In this document: positions 1-8,518 of the stretch, in pieces
How the letters are laid out: each line of letters begins with the position of its first letter
Position numbering within the stretch: the first letter of the stretch is position 1
NCBI RefSeq assembly: GCF_000349845.1
Contig: NC_020829.1
Span: forward strand, 3,851,001 to 3,915,000
DNA from: Pseudomonas sp. ATCC 13867
GTDB lineage: Bacteria; Pseudomonadota; Gammaproteobacteria; Pseudomonadales; Pseudomonadaceae
Direction: 5' to 3'
Length of the DNA stretch: 64,000 nucleotides
Translations under genes and position numbers: made by a program
The notes under the pieces: model-generated
Databases searched by the model: none
The model's input: the letters and a program-made list of their open reading frames with translations, nothing else
Told to the model about the DNA's origin: nothing

Positions 1-735
1 GACAACCACCTCGACGTAGAAGCCATGCTCAGCGCCCTGGAGCGCGTACCCCACGGCGACGTAGTGCTGCTGCACGCCTGCTGCCACAACCCCACCGGCT
101 TCGACCTGGCCTACAACGACTGGCAACGCGTGCTGGACGTGGTGCGCCGCCGCGAGCTGCTGCCGTTGCTGGACTTCGCCTACCAGGGTCTGGGCGACGG
201 ACTGGAAGAAGACGCCCGCGCCGTGCGGCTGTTCGCCGACAGCCTGTCGGAAGTGCTGATCACCAGCTCCTGCTCGAAGAATTTCGGCCTCTACCGCGAA
301 CGCACCGGCGCGCTGATCGTCTGCGCCGGCAGCGCCGCCAAGCTCACCGACGTGCGCAGCCAACTGGCGCTGATGGCCCGCAACCTCTGGTCCACTCCGC
401 CTGCCCACGGCGCCGAAGTGGTCGCCACCATCCTCGGCGACACGGACCTCAAGGCACTCTGGCTGGAAGAGCTGGACGGCATGCGCGCGCGCATCGCCGA
501 TCTGCGCCTGAGCCTGGTGGAGGCCCTGCGCCCCCACGGCCTGGCGGAGCGCTTCGCGCACATCGCCATCCAGCGCGGCATGTTCTCCTACACCGGCCTG
601 ACGCCGGACCAGGTACGCCGCCTGCGCGAAGAACACAGCGTGTACATGGTCGGCAGCGGCCGCGCCAATATCGCCGGGCTCGCCGCCGAACGCCTGGACG
701 ACCTGGCGGCGGCCATCGCCAGCGTCTGCCGCTGA
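1..735 (+). CDS. Aromatic amino acid aminotransferase, 3' part (5' end outside window)
   Basis: C-terminal 244 residues of a class I PLP aminotransferase; the frame is open from base 1, so the gene begins upstream. Visible landmarks are HACCHNPTG (the NPTG segment that holds the cofactor), SCSKNFGLY (Schiff-base lysine) and SGRANIAGL near the end (arginine that binds the substrate carboxylate). The paired Cys before HNPTG and the KNFGLY form are those of TyrB/PhhC-type enzymes. These swap amino groups between aromatic amino acids (or aspartate) and 2-oxoglutarate in the cytoplasm. In PAO1, as I recall, a homologous gene (PA3139) flanks the O-antigen locus. Exact substrate preference cannot be read from the sequence. 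Confidence 0.9.
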   Translation, partial: DNHLDVEAMLSALERVPHGDVVLLHACCHNPTGFDLAYNDWQRVLDVVRRRELLPLLDFAYQGLGDGLEEDARAVRLFADSLSEVLITSSCSKNFGLYRERTGALIVCAGSAAKLTDVRSQLALMARNLWSTPPAHGAEVVATILGDTDLKALWLEELDGMRARIADLRLSLVEALRPHGLAERFAHIAIQRGMFSYTGLTPDQVRRLREEHSVYMVGSGRANIAGLAAERLDDLAAAIASVCR

Positions 736-753
736 CGGATCGTCTACCTCTTC

Positions 754-779
754 GACCGGCCCTCGGGCCGGTCCTTTCT
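754..779 (+). terminator. Rho-independent-type terminator after the aminotransferase
   Basis: A 9-bp perfect stem (754-762 with 765-773) followed by a short T-rich stretch (774-779), 19 bases after the stop codon. The rest of the spacer up to 1033 holds nothing I can recognise. Confidence 0.7.
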
Positions 780-1033
780 GAGACAGGGGAGCGGCGCCCA
801 CGTCACTGCGGGCAAGGTTTCGGAAATGTCCTTATCCCTCGACGACAGCCCTCCAACGCCCCCGGCCCTGCCTTGTAGCGCGGGATACGGTGCCATTGCC
901 CCAGGCACTGGAAAACCTCGCCCAGCCCAATTCACCGCCGGATCGGAAGGGCATATTGCTGGCGCGTGAAAACGTACGGATACCCTGGCAGACTCCATCA
1001 CAATCCGTAGGAATGGCGGCGAAAAGGCCTCAC

Positions 1034-1627
1034 TCAAGGAGCCTTGCCTGGCAGGGCCCAATGGAATGCCAGTTGCAGGTTGATGGACGGCGAGACGCCA
1101 TTGCTCAACTCTACCCGCTCGATGCTGATCCAGCGCTCAGCCCCCTCGATGGCGAGGAGCAATCGTCCATAGCTGGTGGGATCGAAGCTCCCGCGCACCT
1201 GTACTTCGATTCGTGGATCCGGCTTGCCATCATTGAAGTCCACCGGATCCAGCACTGTCACCCGCGGCTCCATGACGCCCGCCTTCCTGATCTCGACATC
1301 CAGCCAGGACTGCACATCGGCACGTGCCAGCGAGGCATTCTGTGCCTGCCATAAATGGGCACGGAACTGCGCCAGGCGATCCTCCGCCTGGACAGCGCGT
1401 TCGGGCCAGTAGGACTGTCGGGCCAGGTCGTGCATTTTCCGGAGCTCCTCCGCAATGCCCGTGTACTCCTGCTGCCTGGCGCCTTTCCAGTCGGCACAGA
1501 CACCCACCAGGTCGATCACCAGCAACGCAAGGATGATCCAGCCGGCCAGGCGCAAACGAGGTTGCTCCTGCCAGCGCTGTACCCACTGATGCCAACGCTG
1601 GCGTGGCACCGTCCATAGCTCTCCCAT
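1034..1627 (-). CDS. gspM: Type II secretion GspM-like inner-membrane protein
   Basis: A 197-residue protein with a short cytoplasmic N-terminus, one membrane helix at about residues 29-45 (WIILALLVIDLVGVCADW region) and a periplasmic domain. That is the layout of GspM, which pairs with GspL in the inner-membrane platform of the type II secretion system. Sequence identity to well-known GspM proteins is not obvious; the call rests on topology, length and last place in the E-F-G-H-I-J-K-L-M order. It starts 12 bases after the gspL stop with a GGAG ribosome site 7 bases before ATG. No gspN or peptidase gene follows; next is the convergent aminotransferase. Confidence 0.7.
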   Translation of the reverse strand: MGELWTVPRQRWHQWVQRWQEQPRLRLAGWIILALLVIDLVGVCADWKGARQQEYTGIAEELRKMHDLARQSYWPERAVQAEDRLAQFRAHLWQAQNASLARADVQSWLDVEIRKAGVMEPRVTVLDPVDFNDGKPDPRIEVQVRGSFDPTSYGRLLLAIEGAERWISIERVELSNGVSPSINLQLAFHWALPGKAP

Positions 1628-1639
1628 GACTCCACTCCA

Positions 1640-2734
1640 TTAATTCAGGGACATGGCCAACTGCAAACCGTCCCCTCGGGGAGAAGGCTCTACTCGTACA
1701 TCGTGGAAGTGCCCCTCGTCCTGCAGGCGCTGGACGAAGAAGCGCGGATCCATGTTCGTGGTGTTGATCAGCAACGCCAGCTCACGGCCATCGAAACGCC
1801 AGGTGGTCAGCCTGCTGTCCGGCGGAAGCAACTCCGCGACTCTTTTCATCAACTCGATCTGCGTGGGTATCGCTTGCATTCGCCGCTGGAGCTCCTGGGA
1901 TTGCGCTACCGCCCGCTGAGTCCGGGAGCGAGCATCGAGTAGCGGCTCGATATCCTTGACCAGTTGCGCATGCTCGCTCTGCAACTCCCGCATGCCCGAC
2001 CAGGAAAGAACGCCCTGGGTTATCTCCATCGTGCCCCCCAGCACCAGCGCCGCAGCCAGTCCATGAGGCACCCAGCGCTCCCAGGCCCTGTCCCCCGGTC
2101 CTCCCGCTGCTGCCCACGGCGCTTGCAGATATTCGAACCGCTGCACCTCAGGCACAGTTGTGACCTCCAACCCCGCCAGACCGCGTGTCGCGAAGCGGAT
2201 CTGCTGCAGAGAGGGTGGTTCCCGGAAGTGAAGACTCAGCAGCAGGACCCCCTGCTTCCACACCTGCAAGTCATAGCCGTGCATCACCTGGATCAGGCGC
2301 AGGACAGGTGAAGCCACTGCCTCCACCGGGCTTTGCAACAGAGACTCGGGCAGGCAGCGATAGCGCCTGGGGGCATCGGCCATGTCCTGCGCCAATGCCT
2401 GCCGGACCTGCCTGTCCCACATCCACAGCAAAGCATGGCCACCCCGCCAGACGGCATGGTATTCAGGGGTGCGATATGCCGACAGGCTGGACACCTTCAT
2501 CGCCAGCGCCTGACCACGCTGCGCTCGAGGCACATGACTGAAGTCGAGGCAACGGTACAGGCACTGGGAACGGTCGATCACCCATTGCGTGGGGGCGGTA
2601 CGCCAGAGCCCTTGCGGACGATGGGTCCAACGCAGGAGGCGGCTCCCGTCAGCCCCAAGGGCCTGCCACAAGCGGGGCGGCGAGTAGGCCAGGTAGAGTT
2701 TGAGGCGATTGAGGTTCGACGATTTCAGAAGCAT
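1640..2734 (-). CDS. gspL: Type II secretion GspL-like (PilM/PilN-type) protein
   Basis: About 364 residues: a cytoplasmic part (1-220), one membrane helix (about 222-245), a coiled-coil stretch (about 247-285) and a small periplasmic domain resembling the PilN/GspL ferredoxin-like fold. GspL links the ATPase GspE to the membrane platform. The start is uncertain. ATG at 2734 begins the part that looks like folded protein but has a weak ribosome site. An in-frame ATG at 2815 has a better one (GAGG, 6 bases away) but adds 27 low-complexity residues. Either start lies inside gspK (86 or 167 bases of overlap), which is unusual. GspM follows after 12 bases. Confidence 0.7.
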   Translation of the reverse strand: MLLKSSNLNRLKLYLAYSPPRLWQALGADGSRLLRWTHRPQGLWRTAPTQWVIDRSQCLYRCLDFSHVPRAQRGQALAMKVSSLSAYRTPEYHAVWRGGHALLWMWDRQVRQALAQDMADAPRRYRCLPESLLQSPVEAVASPVLRLIQVMHGYDLQVWKQGVLLLSLHFREPPSLQQIRFATRGLAGLEVTTVPEVQRFEYLQAPWAAAGGPGDRAWERWVPHGLAAALVLGGTMEITQGVLSWSGMRELQSEHAQLVKDIEPLLDARSRTQRAVAQSQELQRRMQAIPTQIELMKRVAELLPPDSRLTTWRFDGRELALLINTTNMDPRFFVQRLQDEGHFHDVRVEPSPRGDGLQLAMSLN

Positions 2735-3683
2735 GGCTGGGTAAGGTTCTTCGTTGAAGGAATTGCCAGGGCGGCAGAGAGGAACTGTTGGGTAGCAGCT
2801 TGAGTTGAAACTCATGGCGAACCTCACCATCGCGGGGACGGATACGGATCAGAACCACAGAGCTGGGTAAACGTGACCAACCTTCCGGAGGAATATCGCC
2901 GTAGTAACCGCCGAGAATATTTTCCAGATCGGAGCCACTGAGAATGGGGCGCTCTCGACGAAGATCGAGCAGCCGCAGAAGTCCTCCTTCGGGAACTCTC
3001 CACGCCTGAGTGAGCACGGCAGCACTGGCCGTGTTCAGATTGAGGCCGGCCTCTCCCACCGTGACCAGTTCGCTCCACCCTCTGGCGACCAGTAGCTCCT
3101 CCCACTGCTGCCACGATGGCAGGCGGAACACCTCCATAGGTGAGCGCAGGCGACGACGGGCCAATAACGAGGAGGCCGTTCCACGCTCAGCCGCCTGGTA
3201 GAGCGCCAGTTCGCGCAACATGCGCGCAGTGCTTTCCGCCGGTACGCCAAGGCTGAGCAGGAGGGCATTGATAGCGGCAGGATCACTGCTGTTCAGGCTC
3301 AACCGGGAGGCCCGGTCAATCAGTGCCACGCAGAAACCGTTGACCCAACAGAGCTCCCGGCCATCCAGAGGCAACTCAGCTCCCGCGGACAGCATCGACG
3401 GATCCATCTCCGACGGATCGGCGGGAGCACTCTCCGGAGTGGTCTGGCCTGCGGCAGTCAGGCGATGGGTAGCCATCAGCCAGGTCAGGCGGCTCAGCAT
3501 GCTGCGCTCCTCGAAACTTCTCTGTACCCCTTGCCGCTCCGCTTCGAGCGTTTCCCGAGAGCGATCGATCCACAGCACCGCAGCGCCCACCACCAGCGTC
3601 ATGCAGGCCAGGAACCAGATGACGCCGACCAGTACGAACCCTTGCTGGCCACCGATTCGATCGGTCCTGATATCAGCGATCAT
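2649..3683 (-). CDS. gspK: Type II secretion minor pseudopilin GspK
   Basis: A 344-residue minor pseudopilin that sits at the tip of the T2SS pseudopilus with GspI and GspJ. The N-terminus carries a prepilin cleavage site (GQQGFVLVGVIW; cut expected after G before FVLV), followed by a hydrophobic helix. As usual for GspK, the Glu at position +5 is absent. A helix-hairpin-helix-like segment (GLNLNTASAAVLTQAW) is typical of the family. ATG 3683 was chosen; an in-frame TTG lies 9 bases upstream. It overlaps the end of gspJ by 11 bases. The C-terminal 28 residues, encoded where gspL also reads, form an odd hydrophobic Pro/Leu-rich tail, so the protein may run longer than most relatives. Confidence 0.85.
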   Translation of the reverse strand: MIADIRTDRIGGQQGFVLVGVIWFLACMTLVVGAAVLWIDRSRETLEAERQGVQRSFEERSMLSRLTWLMATHRLTAAGQTTPESAPADPSEMDPSMLSAGAELPLDGRELCWVNGFCVALIDRASRLSLNSSDPAAINALLLSLGVPAESTARMLRELALYQAAERGTASSLLARRRLRSPMEVFRLPSWQQWEELLVARGWSELVTVGEAGLNLNTASAAVLTQAWRVPEGGLLRLLDLRRERPILSGSDLENILGGYYGDIPPEGWSRLPSSVVLIRIRPRDGEVRHEFQLKLLPNSSSLPPWQFLQRRTLPSHASEIVEPQSPQTLPGLLAAPLVAGPWG

Positions 3684-4266
3684 CCAGGGCAAGACCTCGT
3701 CTGGGCATCTGTACCGGCGCCATCAGGAACAACCGCTCCTGTTCGGAAGCCACGGCAACCGCATCCGGCAGCGCGTCCGCCAGCTCAGGAACGGGAGGCC
3801 AGTCCTCATGCCAGCGTCCCTGACCGTCCAGGTATTCGAAACGGGCATCCGCCGCAATCGCCAAAAGTGGCCAGCGGCTGGCCTCGACACGCCGCACATA
3901 GATCAGCTCGGCAGCAGGGCCCTCGGGCTCCAGGCGAAAGGCAAAAGGCGTCGGGATACCTTCCCGGCGGTCCACGCTGCTCAGCGTCACGGCCTCGAAA
4001 CTCAGCGGATCACCACGAAATCGCTCGCCAGTTTCGCCCTGCTCGGGTGCTGCCAGCTGGGAAATGGCATCGGAGAACCAGCCGAACGCCAACTCCCGTA
4101 GATAGCGCTGATGCCCTTCGCGCGCAAAGGTATCGTTGACCTTGGCGACGTAGGTCATTCCCTGTATCAGCAGGGTCGTGATGAACGACAGCAGAACGAG
4201 CACCACCAGCAGCTCCAGCAATGTGAAGCCAGACTCGCCCCTGTGCACGCTCCGCCGGAGCATCAT
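3673..4266 (-). CDS. gspJ: Type II secretion minor pseudopilin GspJ
   Basis: A 197-residue type IV pilin-like protein with a prepilin signal (ESGFTLLELLVVLVLL: cleavage after G, Glu at +5) and a C-terminal GspJ domain. It forms the tip complex with GspI and GspK. Its ATG overlaps the gspI stop (ATGA arrangement, 4266-4263), which signals translational coupling. A second ATG lies immediately next in frame. Order and overlaps match the xcpW position of the P. aeruginosa xcp operon, but the sequence is divergent. Confidence 0.88.
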   Translation of the reverse strand: MMLRRSVHRGESGFTLLELLVVLVLLSFITTLLIQGMTYVAKVNDTFAREGHQRYLRELAFGWFSDAISQLAAPEQGETGERFRGDPLSFEAVTLSSVDRREGIPTPFAFRLEPEGPAAELIYVRRVEASRWPLLAIAADARFEYLDGQGRWHEDWPPVPELADALPDAVAVASEQERLFLMAPVQMPRRGLALDDR

Positions 4267-4694
4267 TCGTCCCCCCCGGCATCCTGCGCCACGCGGGTTC
4301 GTTGGAAGCCCGGCAACTCGACGAACAACTCGATCGGGTCGGCGTGTTCCTCGAGAATGAGGACCTTGACCCGGTACAACGCAGCATCGTACGGCCCCGG
4401 AGCGCCGCTATGGCGCCCGACGACTGGGCGCGCCTCCACCAGAGCATCACACGTCCACTCCAGCGTATAGGGCCCCAGGTGCACCTGGCCTTCGTGCTGA
4501 AGCGAAGGGTTGATCTGCTCCAGATAAGCCAGGGCGACTCGGGATGCATCGAGCCGACGCTGTACATCCGCCATTCGCTCCACTGTGACGAATCCGGAAT
4601 TGAGCCAGGCCAGCAATGCCCCGCCGACCACTACCAGCAGCGTCATGGCGACCACCGCCTCCAGCAGCGTGAATCCAGCCTGGCGGCGACTCAT
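4263..4694 (-). CDS. gspI: Type II secretion minor pseudopilin GspI
   Basis: A 143-residue pseudopilin starting MSRRQAGFTLLEAVVAM: short basic leader, cleavage after G, Glu at +5 and a hydrophobic helix. GspI initiates pseudopilus assembly with J and K. The open frame extends further upstream, but the ATG at 4694 is the true start because it places the pilin leader at the N-terminus and overlaps the gspH stop as ATGA. The C-terminal half is short and matches GspI length. Confidence 0.88.
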   Translation of the reverse strand: MSRRQAGFTLLEAVVAMTLLVVVGGALLAWLNSGFVTVERMADVQRRLDASRVALAYLEQINPSLQHEGQVHLGPYTLEWTCDALVEARPVVGRHSGAPGPYDAALYRVKVLILEEHADPIELFVELPGFQRTRVAQDAGGDE

Positions 4695-5101
4695 GAGCGG
4701 CTCGGCAGGCACAAGGGGGCATCCAGCCTGAGGTGATCCACCACCTCCCCCCGGATCAGATCGACCTGCCCCCCCAGACAGGCACCATTGCGGCGAAACA
4801 CCACAGGTGGCTGGGCCGACAAGGACCAGCCGGGCGGCAGATCCAGCATCCGCCCGGGCCAAACACCCTCGCGACCTATAACCACGTCGGTCGCCTCGAG
4901 TCGCGCACGATAGCCAAGGCTGCGCAACTGATCGGCAATGTCCTGCATATCGATACGGCGCTTCCAGGCCTCCTGCATCTTCAGCAGACCGGGCATGACC
5001 ACCGCACCGAGCAGGGCTACCAGCGCCAGCACCACGACCATTTCGAGCAACGTGAATCCCGATGGTCGCTCACTGCACGGGTAGATAGCCGATCTCGGCA
5101 T
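4691..5101 (-). CDS. gspH: Type II secretion minor pseudopilin GspH
   Basis: A 136-residue pseudopilin with leader MPRSAIYPCSERPSG and the mature start FTLLEMVVVLALVALLG. GspH is a minor subunit near the pseudopilus tip. The ATG at 5101 gives a 15-residue leader and overlaps gspG by 32 bases; upstream in-frame ATGs lie still deeper in gspG and would give an unusually long leader. The mature domain holds two cysteines (GACLG and PLCLP) that could form a disulfide in the periplasm. Confidence 0.83.
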   Translation of the reverse strand: MPRSAIYPCSERPSGFTLLEMVVVLALVALLGAVVMPGLLKMQEAWKRRIDMQDIADQLRSLGYRARLEATDVVIGREGVWPGRMLDLPPGWSLSAQPPVVFRRNGACLGGQVDLIRGEVVDHLRLDAPLCLPSRS

Positions 5102-5507
5102 TCTCACCTTCGCCACCTGACTGGCCATCGGCGCCACGGCTATAGAGCGAAAATGGCTGCTCCTGGCTTGGCTTGGCGCTGTAGATATAGGGATGGTTCC
5201 AGGGGTCCAGGGGCACGCCGCCCTCGAGGTAAGGTCCCCTCCAGTACTTCCTGATGAGTTCGTCGGTGGGGGCGGTGTTCAGCAACGCCAGCCCCTCCTG
5301 CTCCGTCGGCAACCTGCCGATGTCCAGACGCATGGTCATCAATGCCCCCTTGAGCATCTTGACCTGGGTTTCGGCGGTCTGAATCTTGGCTTTGTCGGCC
5401 TGACTGAACAGTCGTGGGCCGACCAGTCCCATGAGCAACCCGATGATCACCAGGACCACGATCATCTCAAGCAAGGTAAACCCTCGCTCTCCATACCTGC
5501 TCTTCAC
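5070..5507 (-). CDS. gspG: Type II secretion major pseudopilin GspG
   Basis: A 145-residue major pseudopilin, the polymer that pushes substrates through the secretin. It has the prepilin site ERGFTLLEMIVVL (cleavage after G, Glu +5), the family PLDPWNHPY motif and a C-terminal calcium-loop-like segment (GADGQSGGEGENAEIG), all diagnostic of GspG. It differs visibly from XcpT as I remember it, for instance in an insert around RKYWRGPYLEGG. The 85-base gap to gspF is the only sizeable gap within the operon and could hold a regulatory hairpin, although none is clear-cut. Confidence 0.93.
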   Translation of the reverse strand: MKSRYGERGFTLLEMIVVLVIIGLLMGLVGPRLFSQADKAKIQTAETQVKMLKGALMTMRLDIGRLPTEQEGLALLNTAPTDELIRKYWRGPYLEGGVPLDPWNHPYIYSAKPSQEQPFSLYSRGADGQSGGEGENAEIGYLPVQ

Positions 5508-5592
5508 TCGCGTTCTCCCTCCATACGACCGACGTCAGAACCGGCGCCGGCGACTTTCCGATGCCCGGCGGGGCAAGCCCGTCGCGGTCCGT

Positions 5593-6783
5593 TCACAGCA
5601 CGATGTCGTTGGCGCTGGTGATCGCCAGAACGACGCCGGTGATGATCACGCCGAAGGCCGTACCGATCAGCAGGATCGATAACGGCTCCATCAGCGCCAA
5701 CACTCTCCGCATCCTCGACCGCCCCTGCTCCTCATACAGCCCAGCGAGGCTGTCGAGCATTTCCGACAAGCGCCCGGACGTCTCCCCAACCCGAATGAGG
5801 TTGCCGCCCGTGGCGGTTATGGCATGCCGATTCTCCAGCGCCAGCGAGAGGGATAAACCGCCTCGTACATCCTGGGTGACTCGCTCCATCACCTCCCGCT
5901 GCGTCGGAACCCGCAGACTCTCGGCGGCAAGGCGCAAGGCATCGACCAATGCCACGCGATTGCCCAGCAAGGTGCCGAGCACCTTCGACCACTGGGCGAC
6001 CTCGGCCTGTAGCAGCCACTCGCCAAGAACGGGCAGCCGCAGCAAGGCCCCCAGGCCTCGCCCTCGTACCCGGGAGTTGCCTGCCAGCGATACAGCGAGC
6101 ACTGCGGCCATCGCCACCATCAAGGCCAGGAGCATCGCGTTGTTCCTGCACCACACGCCGCTGCTGAGTACCGCCCAGGCCAGCCAAGGCAAACGATCGG
6201 CATGCTCGAGCAGGTTGGCGAACTTGGGCACGACAAAGACGAACATCATCGCCACCGCGCCGATACCGCTCATCACCAGGATCGCCGGGTAGATCAAGGC
6301 ATTGCGGATCTCGTCCCGGGTACGCCGCTCGTACTCCATCTGGGCGACGCAATCGCGCAACGAGGCTGCGAGGTTGCCGGTCATTTCTCCGGCGGTGACC
6401 AACTGATAGGCATAGCGAGGCAACGGTAGACGCGCCGCCTCCAGTACCTGGGGGAAAGAACGTCCCTGGCGGAGCCCGTCATTCATCCCTTGCAAGGCAT
6501 CGGCCAGGCGGGGATGCTGCGCGGCCCGCTGTTGCGCCTCGACCGCCTCCGCCAGGCTGACACCTGCGCCAAGCAAGGTCGCCAACTCATAGAGCGCCAG
6601 ATTGAGCTCCTCGGCCCGCAACCTTCGACCCCTGCGCATCATCGAGCGACTGGGTTGCGCCAGCGACAGCGGCGTCAGCCCCTGGGCCTCCAGTTGCCGT
6701 GCGGCCTCCTCCCTGGAGTTGGCATTCAATTCACCGCGACAGCGTTTACCGTGGCGGTCGATGGCTAGGTACTGCATGCGCAT
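5593..6783 (-). CDS. gspF: Type II secretion inner-membrane platform protein GspF
   Basis: A 396-residue polytopic protein of the PilC/GspF family. It has an N-terminal YxAxDxxGK-like segment (YLAIDRHGKRCRGEL), two repeated cytoplasmic helical domains (around 65-190 and 270-390) and three hydrophobic helices (about 170-190, 215-235, 365-390). It anchors the ATPase and pseudopilin assembly. It begins 4 bases after the gspE stop. Length and domain order are normal. Confidence 0.93.
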   Translation of the reverse strand: MRMQYLAIDRHGKRCRGELNANSREEAARQLEAQGLTPLSLAQPSRSMMRRGRRLRAEELNLALYELATLLGAGVSLAEAVEAQQRAAQHPRLADALQGMNDGLRQGRSFPQVLEAARLPLPRYAYQLVTAGEMTGNLAASLRDCVAQMEYERRTRDEIRNALIYPAILVMSGIGAVAMMFVFVVPKFANLLEHADRLPWLAWAVLSSGVWCRNNAMLLALMVAMAAVLAVSLAGNSRVRGRGLGALLRLPVLGEWLLQAEVAQWSKVLGTLLGNRVALVDALRLAAESLRVPTQREVMERVTQDVRGGLSLSLALENRHAITATGGNLIRVGETSGRLSEMLDSLAGLYEEQGRSRMRRVLALMEPLSILLIGTAFGVIITGVVLAITSANDIVL

Positions 6784-6787
6784 GGTG

Positions 6788-8518
6788 TCAACCGCTGGTC
6801 ACACGATGGACTTCATCGACCGTGGTCAAGCCCATCCAGGCCTTGATAAAGCCGTCCTCGCGCATGCTGCGGAAACCCTGAGCCAGGGCCAGGCGCCGCA
6901 TCTGCTCCACTGGAGAACGCTGCATGATCAGTTCCTGCATCTGTGGCAGCACGTCAATCATTTCGTAGATTCCCAAGCGCCCCCGGTAACCGGTGCCCTG
7001 GCACTGCGCGCACCCCACCGCGCGCTTCCAGGCCGGCGCCCGATTCGGGAACAACTTCGCCACCAGACTCTCCACCCCCTGCCGCTCTGCTTCGGGGAGC
7101 CCGGATGCATGAGGTTCAGCACAGTGGCTGCACAGGCTTCGAACCAACCGCTGGGCCTGCACACCGCGCACCGGTGAAGCAACCAGAAACGGCTCCACCC
7201 CCATATCGATGAGGCGGGTGAAAGCGCTCACGGCGTCATTCGTGTGCAGTGTTGAGAACACCAGATGTCCGGTCAGCGAGGACTGCACGGCAATTTCCGC
7301 CGTTTCCAGATCACGGATCTCACCGATCATGATTACGTCCGGGTCCTGGCGCAGGATCGAGCGCAACGCCGCGGCAAAGGTCAGGCCGATTTCCGAATGG
7401 GCCTGGACCTGGGTGATATGCGGCACCTGGTACTCCACCGGGTCCTCCACCGTGATGATCTTGCGTACCCCGTCATTGATCGATTCCAGGCAACCGTAAA
7501 GCGTGGTCGACTTGCCCGAGCCGGTGGGGCCGGTAACCAGCACGATGCCATGAGGCTCCAGCGTCCAGGTACGCACCATTTCCAAGTGATCCGGTAGCAT
7601 GCCAAGGCTATCCAGACGTAACCCCTCACGCTTCTTGGGCAACAGACGCATCACCACGGACTCGCCGTGCACACCGGGTAACGTCGAAACCCGGATATCC
7701 ATCTCCTGACCACCGACTCTCACGCTCATCCGCCCATCCTGCGGAAGACGTCGCTCGGCGATATCGATCATGGAAATCAGCTTGATTCGCGACACCACGG
7801 CGGCAAAACGCTCGCGAGGAAGCGATAGCTGCGACTGCAGGACGCCATCCACCCGGAGGCGCACCTGGAAGCTGAACTCGCTCGGCTCGATATGAATGTC
7901 CGAAGCACGCTTCTCGATAGCCTGGCCGATCACGTTGTTCACCAACTCGACGATCGGCGCCTCTTCTGCCATTTCACGCAGATGCCGTACATCGTCATCC
8001 CCGATCGTCTGGGACTTCCATCCATCACGTTGCTGGTGTTCATCGATGATCCGCAGCCAGGCATCCAGTTCCTGGGAACGGCACAACACCCAGTGCGGGG
8101 TCAGGTCGGGATAGAAGTGACTCAACACATCACGCAGGGCGGGCTCCAGGGGGTCGCGAGCCGCCACCAGCAAGGCGTTCGGCTCGTCCTGCCAGAGCAC
8201 TATCTGTTCGGAAAGAAACCACTCGACACTGATCGGCGTCGCCTCCAGCAATCCGGCAATAGCCACGGCCGACGGCCCCTCCAGATCCCGCCCTACGAGA
8301 GGAAGTGCCAACTGCTCGGCAAGCTCTTCAAGCAGCGCCGTCTCCGAGAGTGCGCCGGAGCGCATCAGGATGCCTCCCAGGCGGCCACCGATGCGTGCCT
8401 GGAGATCGAGCGCCCGTTCAACCTCCTGGTCGGACACCACCCCCTTGCGAATCAGGCGTTGCCCCAGCAGGTCCGGTGAAACCGCCTGCATCAGGTCGTC
8501 CGCTCGTTCAGAGGACAT
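6788..8518 (-). CDS. gspE: Type II secretion assembly ATPase GspE
   Basis: A 576-residue hexameric ATPase that drives pseudopilus extension from the cytoplasm. It has an N-terminal T2SE_N domain (about 15-150), a second N domain, and a C-terminal motor with Walker A GPTGSGKST, Walker B-type DVIMIGEIRD, an Asp box (ASDIHIEPS), a His box (STLHTND) and a CxxC...CxxC zinc module (CSHC, CAQC). ATG 8518 is preferred over an in-frame TTG six bases earlier. It overlaps the end of the wzm-like permease by 11 bases, placing both in one transcript. No gspC or gspD precedes it. Confidence 0.93.
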   Translation of the reverse strand: MSSERADDLMQAVSPDLLGQRLIRKGVVSDQEVERALDLQARIGGRLGGILMRSGALSETALLEELAEQLALPLVGRDLEGPSAVAIAGLLEATPISVEWFLSEQIVLWQDEPNALLVAARDPLEPALRDVLSHFYPDLTPHWVLCRSQELDAWLRIIDEHQQRDGWKSQTIGDDDVRHLREMAEEAPIVELVNNVIGQAIEKRASDIHIEPSEFSFQVRLRVDGVLQSQLSLPRERFAAVVSRIKLISMIDIAERRLPQDGRMSVRVGGQEMDIRVSTLPGVHGESVVMRLLPKKREGLRLDSLGMLPDHLEMVRTWTLEPHGIVLVTGPTGSGKSTTLYGCLESINDGVRKIITVEDPVEYQVPHITQVQAHSEIGLTFAAALRSILRQDPDVIMIGEIRDLETAEIAVQSSLTGHLVFSTLHTNDAVSAFTRLIDMGVEPFLVASPVRGVQAQRLVRSLCSHCAEPHASGLPEAERQGVESLVAKLFPNRAPAWKRAVGCAQCQGTGYRGRLGIYEMIDVLPQMQELIMQRSPVEQMRRLALAQGFRSMREDGFIKAWMGLTTVDEVHRVTSG

